A DNA stretch of 11,364 nt from Brevundimonas sp. UBA5866 (GCF_002432125.1 NZ_DJFS01000016.1:778-12141); one strand, 5' to 3'; positions 1 through 7,602 are shown, counted from the stretch's first letter. Notes: generated by a model not told the origin, from the letters alone. Numbers and translations: made by a program.

Positions 1-712
1 CAAATCGACCTTCCTGCGCCAGAACGCGCTTCTGGTCATCCTCGCGCAGGCGGGGGCGTTCGTTCCGGCCCGCTCGATGCATCTGGGGGTGGTGGACCGT
101 CTGTTCAGCCGTGTGGGCGCGGGCGATGACCTGGCCCGCGGGCGCTCCACCTTCATGATGGAAATGGTCGAAACGGCCGCCATCCTGACACAGGCCACGC
201 CGCGCAGCTTCGTGGTGCTGGATGAGATCGGCCGCGGCACCGCCACCTATGACGGTCTGGCCATCGCCTGGGCCACCGCCGAGGCCCTGCACGAAACCAA
301 CCGCGCGCGTACCCTGTTCGCCACCCACTACCACGAGCTGGCGCAGCTGGAAGAGCGGCTGAATCACGTCTCCAACCTGTCTATGGCGGCCAGGGAGTGG
401 AACGGCGATCTGGTCTTCCTGCACGAGGCGGTGACAGGCGCGGCGGACCGGTCTTATGGCGTGCAGGTGGCCCGTCTGGCCGGTGTGCCGCCCAAGGTCG
501 TCAGCCGCGCCAAATCGGTGCTGGAAAAGCTGGAGAAGGAAAAGACCTCCGGCTCCAGCCTCGAGGATCTTCCCCTGTTTGCCGCCGCGGCACCCGAGCC
601 TGAACCGTCCGGCCCGTCGGCGGTCGAGAAGGCGCTGGACGAGATCGATCCCGACGAGCTTACCCCGCGTGAGGCGCTGGAGGCGCTGTATCGCCTCAAA
701 GGGCTGAAATAG
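1..712 (+). CDS. mutS: DNA mismatch repair ATPase MutS, C-terminal part (5' end outside window)
   Basis: MutS recognises mismatches and, after ATP binding, recruits MutL. Only about the last 236 codons are here; the frame starts at base 2, inside the Walker A loop (K-S-T-F-L-R-Q-N). Then follow the Walker B/signature D-E-I-G-R-G-T-A (from 221), the A-T-H-Y-H-E-L switch (320-340) and the S-Y-G-V-Q-V-A-R-L-A-G-V-P segment before the helix-turn-helix. The tail has an acidic linker with E-D-L-P-L-F (563-580), resembling a sliding-clamp-binding motif (inference), and ends in the small C-terminal helical domain (I-D-P-D-E-L-T-P-R-E-A-L). The ATG at 77 is internal and is not the start, because conserved ATPase sequence precedes it. 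The TAG at 710-712 lies 4 nt before the glnD start, suggesting co-transcription and translational coupling. The ATPase core visible here looks intact. Confidence 0.97.
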   Translation, partial: KSTFLRQNALLVILAQAGAFVPARSMHLGVVDRLFSRVGAGDDLARGRSTFMMEMVETAAILTQATPRSFVVLDEIGRGTATYDGLAIAWATAEALHETNRARTLFATHYHELAQLEERLNHVSNLSMAAREWNGDLVFLHEAVTGAADRSYGVQVARLAGVPPKVVSRAKSVLEKLEKEKTSGSSLEDLPLFAAAAPEPEPSGPSAVEKALDEIDPDELTPREALEALYRLKGLK

Positions 713-716
713 GCCC

Positions 717-3383
717 ATGACGTTGGACCCGCGCCTGATCGAGGCGGCCAGTGCCGCAGACGTCCGCGGCGCGGTGGCGGCCTATCTGCGCGAAGGGTTC
801 GATGCGCGCCGCGACCGTGCGCGGCGAAAGATTGAAAGCGGTGCAGACGGGGCCGATGTGGCGCGCCTGTACGCCGAGGCGGCGGACCTGATGCTGTCGG
901 ACCTGTGGGGGGTCGCGACTCAGGTCCTTTATCCCCATTCGTCGGAGCGTCTGAGCCTGCTGGCGGTGGGCGGCTACGGGCGCGGGGTTCTGGCCCCCTT
1001 TTCTGACCTCGATCTTCTGTTCCTGCGCCCGTCCTCGGCCACCAGCGAACGGGCGGCCAAGGTGGTCGAGTTCGTGCATTACGTCCTGTGGGACATGGGG
1101 CTGAAGGTCGGCTCGGCCTTCCGGTCCTTCCGCGAGACGCTGGAACTGGCGCGTACCGACATGACCGTGCGCACGACGCTTCTGGAAGCGCGGCTCGTGG
1201 CGGGCGACGAGCGGCTGGGCCATGACATGCTCAAACGCTTCCGCTCGTGGATCCGTGACGCTGACCCCAAGCCCTTCATCGCCGCCAAGATGGAAGAGCG
1301 CGACGTGCGTCTGAAAAAGACGGGCGGGGTGCGCAACCGGGTGGAGCCCAACGTCAAGGACGGCAAGGGCGGCCTGCGCGATCTGAACACCCTGTTCTGG
1401 ATCGCCCTGTCGGTGGATCCGGACCACGAGCGCGGAAAGGGGGCGCTGAAGGGGCTGCTCAGCGCCCGCGAGATGCGCAGCTTCCGCGAGGCTATCGGCT
1501 TCCTCTGGCAGGTGCGTATCCACCTGCATCTGGCCGCCGGACGGGCCGAGGAAAAGCTGACCTTCGATTTCCAGCCCGAGATCGCGCGGCGGATGGGGTG
1601 GCGCGGGCGCGGTGACGAACTGGCGGTCGAGCGGTTCATGCGCCGCTATTTCCTGGAGGCGGGCAGCGTGGGGGCCCTGACCCGCGCCGTTTCGGCCCAG
1701 TTGGAGGCCCGCCAGCAGAAGAAGGCCGAGGGCCTTTCACGCGGACTGTCGCGTCTGTTCAAACGCGGCCGCACCAAGCTGGCTTTCGATGGCCTGGTGG
1801 TTGAGCAGGGGCGCCTGACGGTCAATAGCCCGAATGTTTTCGCCCGCGATCCGGTCCGGCTGCTGACCCTGTTCGTCGAGGCTGACCGGCTGGATATCGA
1901 CCTTCACCCCGATGCCTTCACGGCGGTGATCCGGTCGCTGTCACTGGTGACGCCCGCCCTGCGGCGCGACCCGCGCGCGACCGGGGCCATCCTGCACCTT
2001 CTGGCCCGCAGCCGCCGCCCATACCGCGTGCTGTCGCTGATGAACGAGACGGGGCTGCTGGGGCGTTTTCTGCCGGAATGGGGGCGGATCGTCGGCCAGA
2101 CCCAGTTCAACATGTACCACGCCTATACGGTGGACGAGCATACGCTTCAGGCCATTGGTATCATTGACGATATTCGAAAGGGTACGCTGGAAGGGGACCA
2201 TCCTGCGGCCTCGGCGGTAATCCACCGCATCGTCGATCCAGAGGCGCTGATGCTGGCCATGCTGCTGCATGACGTGGGCAAGGGCGGTGACCGCGGCCAG
2301 CTGGAGGACGGCGCCATTTCGGCCCGCCGCGCCTGCGAGCGGCTGGGCATAGACCCGCGCCGGATAGAACTGGTGGTCTGGCTGGTCAGCCATCATCTGC
2401 TGATGAGCGACTATGCGCAGAAACGCGATGTGTCGGACCCCGACACGGTGCGCGCCTTTGCCGAGGCGGTCGGCGATCTGGAGCGGCTGCGCATGCTCAT
2501 GGTGCTGACCGTGGCCGATATCCGTGCGGTCGGGCCGGGCGTTTGGAACGGCTGGAAGGGGCAGCTGATGCGCACCCTTTTCGACAAGACCGAGGCCCTG
2601 TTCCGGGGCGATACGGTTACGGGCGGGGATGTGGGCGACGACTATGCCGATCTGATCGAGCGGGCACGCTTTGCCGGTGTGGCTGTCGAAACATCCTTGC
2701 CCCAGGGCCCCTTGGAGTCGACGTCGCGTATCGCGGTGGCGGCCACTGACCGACGCGGGCTTTTTGCGGATATGACCGCCACCCTGTCTCTGGCCGGTGT
2801 CGATGTTGTAGGCGCGCGTCTGAGCACGCGCGAGGATGGCACCGCCCTCGAAATCTTCGAGATCCAGGACGGGACCGGCGCCCCCTACGGTCAGAACGAG
2901 CCACGCCGTCTGTCACTTCTGGCGCGGGCGATGGAGCGGGCGGCGTTGAAGGGCGCGCGCGCATCGGCCCAGCAGGTCCACCGCGTAACGGCCCGCCGCG
3001 CAATTTTCGACGTGCGGCCCGTGGTGCGGATCGATCACGACATCGTCCAGCATGCGGTGGTGGTCGAAGTGTCCGGTGCCGACCGGCCCGGCCTTCTCTC
3101 CGATCTGGCCAGCGCCATCTCAGCCCATGATCTGTCCGTGCGCTCGGCCCACATCGCCTGTTTCGGAGAGCGCGCTGTCGATGCCTTCTATCTCACGGAT
3201 ATGAACGGCCATAAGCCGAGCGACATGGCCCAGCTGAACCGGTTGAAGAATACGCTCGTGTCCATATTGGACGCCAAGCCACTTGCGCCGGAGGGACGCA
3301 AGATCACACCGGTTCGCGCCAGTACCCGCGATGTGTCGGTTATCGGTCTGCACCCTGTATCCAAGACGCCTCGGTCGCGCTAA
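717..3383 (+). CDS. glnD: bifunctional [PII] uridylyltransferase / uridylyl-removing enzyme GlnD
   Basis: GlnD senses glutamine and adds or removes UMP on PII proteins (GlnB/GlnK), steering glutamine synthetase and nitrogen-responsive transcription; it is cytosolic. The product is 888 aa, close to the E. coli length (about 890). In order: a nucleotidyltransferase domain with G-G-Y-G-R-G at 85-90 and the metal-binding pair D97/D99 (S-D-L-D-L); the conserved K-D-G-K-G-G-L-R-D segment typical of GlnD; an HD hydrolase domain with H475 (V-D-E-H-T) and H518-D519 (L-H-D-V-G-K-G); and two C-terminal ACT domains from about 672 (A-A-T-D-R-R-G-L-F-A-D-M) and about 780 (S-G-A-D-R-P-G-L-L-S-D-L). All expected active-site motifs are present, so both activities are probably retained. 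The ATG at 717 is 4 nt after the mutS stop with no clear ribosome-binding site, suggesting coupled translation. murJ follows after 24 nt. Confidence 0.97.
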   Translation: MTLDPRLIEAASAADVRGAVAAYLREGFDARRDRARRKIESGADGADVARLYAEAADLMLSDLWGVATQVLYPHSSERLSLLAVGGYGRGVLAPFSDLDLLFLRPSSATSERAAKVVEFVHYVLWDMGLKVGSAFRSFRETLELARTDMTVRTTLLEARLVAGDERLGHDMLKRFRSWIRDADPKPFIAAKMEERDVRLKKTGGVRNRVEPNVKDGKGGLRDLNTLFWIALSVDPDHERGKGALKGLLSAREMRSFREAIGFLWQVRIHLHLAAGRAEEKLTFDFQPEIARRMGWRGRGDELAVERFMRRYFLEAGSVGALTRAVSAQLEARQQKKAEGLSRGLSRLFKRGRTKLAFDGLVVEQGRLTVNSPNVFARDPVRLLTLFVEADRLDIDLHPDAFTAVIRSLSLVTPALRRDPRATGAILHLLARSRRPYRVLSLMNETGLLGRFLPEWGRIVGQTQFNMYHAYTVDEHTLQAIGIIDDIRKGTLEGDHPAASAVIHRIVDPEALMLAMLLHDVGKGGDRGQLEDGAISARRACERLGIDPRRIELVVWLVSHHLLMSDYAQKRDVSDPDTVRAFAEAVGDLERLRMLMVLTVADIRAVGPGVWNGWKGQLMRTLFDKTEALFRGDTVTGGDVGDDYADLIERARFAGVAVETSLPQGPLESTSRIAVAATDRRGLFADMTATLSLAGVDVVGARLSTREDGTALEIFEIQDGTGAPYGQNEPRRLSLLARAMERAALKGARASAQQVHRVTARRAIFDVRPVVRIDHDIVQHAVVVEVSGADRPGLLSDLASAISAHDLSVRSAHIACFGERAVDAFYLTDMNGHKPSDMAQLNRLKNTLVSILDAKPLAPEGRKITPVRASTRDVSVIGLHPVSKTPRSR

Positions 3384-3395
3384 GCGACTTTTGAC

Positions 3396-3401
3396 GAGGA
3401 G
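3396..3401 (+). promoter_or_regulatory. ribosome-binding site for murJ
   Basis: GAGGAG lies 6 nt before the GTG at 3408. It is the clearest Shine-Dalgarno sequence on this strand of the window and supports GTG 3408 over the internal ATG at 3468. Confidence 0.7.
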
Positions 3402-3407
3402 CCGTCC

Positions 3408-5096
3408 GTGACCGACCAGTTCAATTCTACCCCGCCCAAATCCGCGTCAGAGGCCGCGTCGGTCGACATGACCGAAACCGTTCCGGGCGGTACCCAGCCC
3501 AAGCCCAAGGGAACCGGCGTGGCCAAGTCCTCGGCCATCTACAGCGGCATGACCCTGCTGAGCCGTCTGGCAGGATTTGCGCGTGATGTGGTGTTGACCG
3601 CAGCACTGGGCGCTTCGGCGGGTCCGGCGGCGGATGCCTATTATACGGCGCTGAACTTTCCGAACCTGTTCCGCCGCATCTTCGCCGAGGGTGCTTTTGC
3701 AGCGGCCTTTGTGCCCGCCTATTCGCGGACCCTCAAAACAGAGGGAGAGGCCGCTGCCGACAAGGTGGCGACCGATGCTCTGGCCGTCATCGCGACGGTG
3801 ACTGTCGTGCTGACCATCATCGCCCAGTTGGCCATGCCCTGGCTGATGACCGTCATCAACGTCGGCTTCCTCGATGATCCGGCGCGCTTCAAACTGGCGG
3901 TGGTGCTGACCCAGATCACCATGCCCTATCTGCCATGTATGGCGATTGCGGCCCTGCTCAGCGGCGTGTTGAACGCACGGGGGCGGTTCCTCGTTTCGGG
4001 GGCCTATCCGATCCTGCTGAACGTGATCATGCTGGCGGCGGTCATTCCGGTGAAAGACGGTCCGATCGCTTCGGCAACGGCGGCGAGCTGGTCCGTACTG
4101 GTGGCCGGTGTAGCGCAGGCGGGCCTGTGCTGGTGGGCGGTGCGCAAAGCCGGGGCCAATGTACGCCTGTCGATGCCGCGCATGTCGCCTGCGGTGAAGG
4201 CGATCATCATTACCGCCATTCCTGCCGCCATCGGCAACAGCGCGACCCAGATCAACGTCTTTATCTCGGGCAACCTGTCCAGTTTCGTGGACGGGGGGCG
4301 TACCTGGCTGGCGACGGCAGACCGCCTTTACCAGCTGCCTCTCGGTTTGGTGGGTGTCGCAATAGGCATCGCCCTTCTGCCGCGCCTTTCGGGGGCGGTC
4401 GCGACGGGCGACCGGGAACAGCAGCAACGTTCTATGGACGAGGCCCTCATCCTGTCGATGGCGCTGACCCTGCCCGCCGCCACGGCATTGATGGGGATGC
4501 CGTTCTGGCTGGTGGATGGCCTGTTCACACGCGGTGAATTCATGGCCATTGACGCCGAGAATACCGCCCGCGCCCTGCTCCAGTTCGGCTGGGGGGTTCC
4601 GGCCTTCGTGCTTATCCGGATTCTTGCACCGGCCTTCTATGCCCGTTCGGACAGCCGCTCGCCCATGCGCTACGCGCTGGTGTCTGTGGCGGTGAACGCA
4701 ATCCTGGCCATTGCCCTGTTCTTTGCCGGTATGGGTGTTTCGGGCATTGCCGCCGCCGTCAGTGCGTCGGCTTGGGTCAATGCGCTTCTGTTGGCGGTTA
4801 CGCTCTGGAAGCGTGACCACTACCGACCCGGTCTTCATGCCCTGTCGCGTCTGTCCCGCATCGCCATAGCCAGCATCGGCATGGGTGTTTTCGTGGCCCT
4901 GTGCAGCTGGGGCCGCGCCTATGTCGAGGCCCCGATCGAAAGTCTCATGTCGATCATCGGCACCAGCCGTGGCGTGAAAGAATTGTCGATGCTGGTCGTG
5001 GTGGGCCTTGGGGGCCTGACCTATGTGGGTCTGGCCTTTGCCACCCGTGCCGTGACGGTCACCGAGATCAAGCGCCTGCTACGCCGCGGGGCCTGA
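3408..5096 (+). CDS. murJ: lipid II flippase MurJ (MviN family)
   Basis: MurJ is the inner-membrane flippase that moves lipid II to the periplasmic face for peptidoglycan synthesis. The 562-aa product is a polytopic membrane protein, consistent with the usual 14 helices of the MOP superfamily. The N-terminal signature is clear: S-R-L-A-G-F-A-R-D (52-60), A-D-A-Y-Y-T-A-L-N-F-P-N-L-F-R-R (75-90) and I-F-A-E-G-A-F (91-97). By alignment from memory, R53, R59, D76 and R306 (T-A-D-R-L-Y-Q-L-P) match E. coli R18, R24, D39 and R270, which are needed for flipping. A hydrophilic extension of about 35 residues, rich in Pro, Ser, Thr and Lys, precedes the first membrane helix and makes the protein longer than E. 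coli MurJ (about 511 aa). The GTG start is chosen because of the strong GAGGAG; starting at ATG 3468 would remove 20 residues. The 3' end overlaps the convergent gene by 18 nt. Confidence 0.95.
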   Translation: MTDQFNSTPPKSASEAASVDMTETVPGGTQPKPKGTGVAKSSAIYSGMTLLSRLAGFARDVVLTAALGASAGPAADAYYTALNFPNLFRRIFAEGAFAAAFVPAYSRTLKTEGEAAADKVATDALAVIATVTVVLTIIAQLAMPWLMTVINVGFLDDPARFKLAVVLTQITMPYLPCMAIAALLSGVLNARGRFLVSGAYPILLNVIMLAAVIPVKDGPIASATAASWSVLVAGVAQAGLCWWAVRKAGANVRLSMPRMSPAVKAIIITAIPAAIGNSATQINVFISGNLSSFVDGGRTWLATADRLYQLPLGLVGVAIGIALLPRLSGAVATGDREQQQRSMDEALILSMALTLPAATALMGMPFWLVDGLFTRGEFMAIDAENTARALLQFGWGVPAFVLIRILAPAFYARSDSRSPMRYALVSVAVNAILAIALFFAGMGVSGIAAAVSASAWVNALLLAVTLWKRDHYRPGLHALSRLSRIAIASIGMGVFVALCSWGRAYVEAPIESLMSIIGTSRGVKELSMLVVVGLGGLTYVGLAFATRAVTVTEIKRLLRRGA

Positions 5097-5600
5097 TTTC
5101 AAACAGATCAGGGAGGCCAGACCCCGCTGGAAATCCAGCGGGCCTCTTGGCCCCTCCAACACCTGGGTCAGGGCGCTCATCGGCCCGTCGATACTGGTGA
5201 AGATGCTCAGCAGGTCGCGGCGGTACAGCGGCCATCCACGACGCACGTCGCGGCCCCGATAGGGGTGCACGGCATTGGCTTCGTAAAGGGCGACCTTGAT
5301 GGCCATCATCTTGAACCGGAGAATGGGGCCACTCAGTCCCAGGTCGTCGTTCTCGGCCAGTGAGAAATCGACCTGTTGCAGGCGACGTATCATCTCACGT
5401 GTATCATCACGTGCCTGTTTGAGCCCGGCGACGAAGGCTTCATCCAGATGATAGGCCAGTACATCGGGGCTATCGTTCAAAATCAGGTCGCGTCGGTACT
5501 CCTGTACCTCGTCAAACAGCACCAGCAGCAGGCGGAGCATGCGCTCCAAAGCCTGGGTCGGTGCAAAGCCTTCTGCCGGTGCGACGTCAAACTCATCCAT
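5079..5600 (-). CDS. uncharacterised 173-aa soluble protein
   Basis: I do not recognise this family. The ATG at 5598-5600 gives 173 aa. The predicted protein is soluble: no signal peptide or membrane segment is visible. Its N-terminal two thirds look helical and charged (for example E-R-M-L-R-L-L-L-V-L-F-D-E-V-Q-E-Y-R-R, then alternating acidic and basic heptad-like stretches to about residue 90). A Y-R-G-R-D-V-R-R-G-W-P-L-Y-R-R-D segment rich in Arg and aromatics follows. The charge pattern and normal composition suggest a real gene rather than a shadow of murJ or an intergenic accident. Its tail overlaps the murJ 3' end by 18 nt, tail to tail, and it is divergent from trpS across 264 nt. 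Only a weak GAG precedes the ATG. No function is assigned. Confidence 0.75.
   Translation of the reverse strand: MDEFDVAPAEGFAPTQALERMLRLLLVLFDEVQEYRRDLILNDSPDVLAYHLDEAFVAGLKQARDDTREMIRRLQQVDFSLAENDDLGLSGPILRFKMMAIKVALYEANAVHPYRGRDVRRGWPLYRRDLLSIFTSIDGPMSALTQVLEGPRGPLDFQRGLASLICLKSGPAA
5113..5146. terminator. hairpin just after murJ, inside the convergent gene
   Basis: CCCGCTGG (5123-5130) pairs perfectly with CCAGCGGG (5135-5142) around the tetraloop AAAT. Flanking GAGG (5113-5116) and CCTC (5143-5146) can extend it across a bulge. It begins 17 nt after the murJ stop and lies in the coding part of the opposite gene. No T-run follows, so it could slow polymerase or protect the murJ mRNA 3' end, but it is not a classical intrinsic terminator. 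Confidence 0.4.
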
Positions 5601-5711
5601 TGGGGGCTCGGATACAGTTACGGTTGTTGGAATAACATAGATATCCCAAGCGGGCGGTTGGTTCCCTTACACCTTCCGGCGACCGGCGCGATCATCGGCG
5701 GTTGCCCTGCG

Positions 5712-5749
5712 TCCACGGAGAGGATAAGCCACTGCCCATGCTCCGTGGA
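5712..5749. repeat. perfect 9-bp inverted repeat upstream of trpS
   Basis: TCCACGGAG (5712-5720) and CTCCGTGGA (5741-5749) are exact reverse complements separated by 20 nt. The right arm ends 9 nt before the candidate trpS -35 box at 5759. There is no T-run, so a terminator is unlikely. A two-site operator or a leader stem is possible; neither can be shown from sequence alone. Confidence 0.5.
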
Positions 5750-5758
5750 TTGCCCCGT

Positions 5759-5785
5759 TTGACAGGCCGATGGCGCGGCTGATCG
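5759..5785 (+). promoter_or_regulatory. candidate promoter for trpS
   Basis: TTGACAG at 5759-5765 matches six of seven positions of the Caulobacter housekeeping -35 box (TTGACGS). After 12 nt comes GCTGATCG (5778-5785), which shares only the leading GCT with the -10 consensus GCTANAWC. The good -35 and poor -10 leave this tentative. It would give a leader of roughly 70-80 nt. Confidence 0.3.
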
Positions 5786-5864
5786 TTCAGCCAAGCCTTA
5801 CCTGTTGCTGCCCGCTGGCTCGCAGCCACGCCTTTCCGATCGCCTTTCGTCCAGAGCTTTCCTT

Positions 5865-6902
5865 ATGACTGACCAAACTCCGGCCCCTTACACTGGCCCG
5901 CGCCGCGTCCTGTCCGGTATCCAGGCCTCCGGTGCCCTTCACCTCGGTAACTATCTCGGCGCCCTGAAGCGCTTCGTCGAGATGCAGGACAGCGGGGCCC
6001 CCTGCTACCTGTTTGTGGCCGACATGCACGCCATCACCGTGTGGCAGGATCCGGAAAAGCTGACCGCCCAGACGCGCGAGATCGCCGCGGCCTATCTTGC
6101 GGCGGGTCTGGATCCGGACAAGTCGGTCATCTTCCCGCAATCGGCGGTGCCGGAGCACGCCGAGCTGGCCTGGATCTTCAACTGCGTCGCCCGCCTCGGC
6201 TGGCTGGATCGCATGACCCAGTTCAAGGAGAAGTCGGGGAAGCACAAGGAACGCTCCTCGGTAGGCCTTTACACCTATCCTGTGCTGCAGGCGGCGGACA
6301 TCCTTCTGTATAAGGCGACCGAGGTTCCGGTTGGCGAGGACCAGAAGCAGCACCTCGAGCTGACCCGCGACATCGCCCAGAAGTTCAACAATGACTTCGG
6401 CGTGCCGAACTTCTTCCCGCAACCGGAACCGATGATCCAGGGGCCGGCCACGCGCGTCATGTCCCTGCGTGATGGTTCGGCCAAGATGTCCAAGTCCGAC
6501 CCGTCGGACCTGTCGCGCATCAATCTGACCGACGATGCCGACACCATCGCCAACAAGATCAAGAAGGCCAAGTCCGACATGGACGTGCTGCCGTCCGAGG
6601 TCGAGGGTCTGGAAGGTCGCCCCGAGGCCAAGAACCTGGTGGCCATTTATGCCGCTCTGTCGGGCCAGAGCCGCGAGGCCGTTCTGGCCGAGTTCGGCGG
6701 TCAGGGTTTTGGGGCCTTCAAGCCCAAGCTGTCGGAGCTGGCAGTCACCTCGCTGTCGCCGGTGACGTCCGAAATGCGCCGCCTTCTGAACGAGACGGCC
6801 GAGATCGACCGCGTTCTGGCCAAGGGCGCTGCCCAGGCTCGCGAAGTCGCCGCGCCGGTGGTGGCCGAGGTCAAGAAGATCGTCGGCTTCTGGCAGGGCT
6901 GA
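5865..6902 (+). CDS. trpS: tryptophanyl-tRNA synthetase
   Basis: This class Ic synthetase activates tryptophan with ATP and charges tRNA-Trp. From the ATG at 5865 the product is 345 aa, near the usual 330-350. The nucleotide-binding signature is G-A-L-H-L-G-N-Y-L-G (HLGN at 26-29), and the KMSKS loop is a perfect K-M-S-K-S at 207-211. Other family segments are present, including F-V-A-D-M-H-A-I-T, the Q-A-A-D-I-L-L-Y stretch and G-E-D-Q-K-Q-H-L-E-L-T-R-D. The frame is open upstream to a TTG at 5805, but that would add 20 residues unlike the family, and the family sequence begins only after the ATG, so 5865 is preferred. The ribosome-binding site is weak (AGAG). The GNAT gene follows after 19 nt and is probably co-transcribed. 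No Trp-rich leader peptide or T-box was seen. Confidence 0.96.
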   Translation: MTDQTPAPYTGPRRVLSGIQASGALHLGNYLGALKRFVEMQDSGAPCYLFVADMHAITVWQDPEKLTAQTREIAAAYLAAGLDPDKSVIFPQSAVPEHAELAWIFNCVARLGWLDRMTQFKEKSGKHKERSSVGLYTYPVLQAADILLYKATEVPVGEDQKQHLELTRDIAQKFNNDFGVPNFFPQPEPMIQGPATRVMSLRDGSAKMSKSDPSDLSRINLTDDADTIANKIKKAKSDMDVLPSEVEGLEGRPEAKNLVAIYAALSGQSREAVLAEFGGQGFGAFKPKLSELAVTSLSPVTSEMRRLLNETAEIDRVLAKGAAQAREVAAPVVAEVKKIVGFWQG

Positions 6903-6921
6903 TCCCCGGGCACATTCCGGA

Positions 6922-7602
6922 ATGAACGGTCATCCTCTTGATCGTGTGGTGCACAGCGCCCTGATGTCTTCGCGCCAGTCGCATCTGGCTGTGCGCGAGG
7001 GCGGGGCGCTGCGCATGGCTGCGGGCTATGGCGTGTTCGTGGCGGTCGATGATCCCGCCCGTACCGATGACGTGCGCCGCCTGCCGGTGCCGGAGGGAAA
7101 ACTGGTGTCGGTCGAGGCGCTGGCCCAGTCGCTTCCGGAAGACTTCCGTCTGGAGAAGGAAGCCGTGCTTTTGCAGATGACGCTGACGGCGCTGAAGTCC
7201 GGCAAGGTGCGCGATATCCGCATTGAAAAGCTGGGCGATGCCGATGCGGACCAGATGCTGGCCTTGGCCACACTGACCGAGCCTGGCCCCTTCTTTGCCA
7301 ACACCCACCGTCTCGGCGACTTCTACGGCGTGAAGGAAGAGGGCCGCCTGCTGGCCATGGCGGGCGAGCGGATGAAGCCCGACGGCTTTACCGAGGTGTC
7401 CGGCGTCTGTGTTCATCCGGATGCCCAAGGGCGGGGTCTGGCGGCGGCTGTGATGCGTCAGGTGATTGACGCTATCGTCACGCGGGGCGAGACGGCCTTC
7501 CTGCATTCCTATGACTACAACGACCGCGCCATCGCCCTTTATGAAGGGCTGGGCTTTAGCGTGCGCGCGCCGATGAAGATGCGGACGCTGGTGCCGCTCT
7601 AG
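6922..7602 (+). CDS. GNAT-family N-acetyltransferase (FR47-like)
   Basis: A 226-aa protein with a GNAT acetyltransferase fold in its C-terminal half. The acetyl-CoA-binding segment reads V-S-G-V-C-V-H-P-D-A-Q-G-R-G-L-A-A-A-V-M, with Q169-G-R-G172 forming the pyrophosphate loop. Near the end N-D-R-A-I-A-L-Y-E-G-L-G-F is the typical final motif. The N-terminal half (about 1-100) has no motif I recognise; in FR47-like proteins this part is often a degenerate second GNAT domain or substrate-recognition region (inference). The substrate is unknown and could be an amine, an amino acid or a protein N terminus. It starts 19 nt after trpS with no strong ribosome-binding site, so it is likely in the same mRNA. 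Its TAG stop shares the tetranucleotide CTAG with the stop of the convergent hydrolase gene. Confidence 0.88.
   Translation: MNGHPLDRVVHSALMSSRQSHLAVREGGALRMAAGYGVFVAVDDPARTDDVRRLPVPEGKLVSVEALAQSLPEDFRLEKEAVLLQMTLTALKSGKVRDIRIEKLGDADADQMLALATLTEPGPFFANTHRLGDFYGVKEEGRLLAMAGERMKPDGFTEVSGVCVHPDAQGRGLAAAVMRQVIDAIVTRGETAFLHSYDYNDRAIALYEGLGFSVRAPMKMRTLVPL

Larger units (their letters stand above)
5601..5864. other. intergenic region between the 173-aa gene and trpS
   Basis: These 264 nt separate two divergent start codons and should hold the promoters for both. I see a perfect inverted repeat (5712-5749) and a candidate trpS promoter (5759-5785), annotated separately. The stretch around 5625-5650 is richer in A+T than its surroundings and may belong to the leftward promoter, but I could not place a convincing -35/-10 pair there. 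Confidence 0.6.

Noticed and set aside
696..1529. 277-codon open frame on the - strand inside glnD
   Set aside because: It lies over the nucleotidyltransferase domain of glnD, and its composition (Arg, Gln, His, Ala) is that of a shadow frame.
3447..4838. 463-codon open frame on the - strand inside murJ
   Set aside because: Its product is dominated by Arg, His, Gly and Gln, typical of antisense of a membrane-protein gene. murJ is clearly the real gene.
5640..5690. Possible general-stress (EcfG-type) promoter from GGAAC on the - strand upstream of the 173-aa gene
   Set aside because: No CGTT occurs 16-17 nt downstream; the nearest similar TGTT is about 23 nt away, outside the accepted spacing.
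5376..5762. 128-codon open frame on the + strand across the 173-aa gene and the intergenic region
   Set aside because: It is mostly antisense to a better gene candidate, Cys-rich with low-complexity character, and has no sensible start context. It also runs over the inverted repeat and into the candidate trpS promoter.
5805..5864. Extended trpS N terminus from TTG 5805
   Set aside because: The 20 extra residues do not resemble the family, and TTG starts are rare. The ATG at 5865 gives the normal length.
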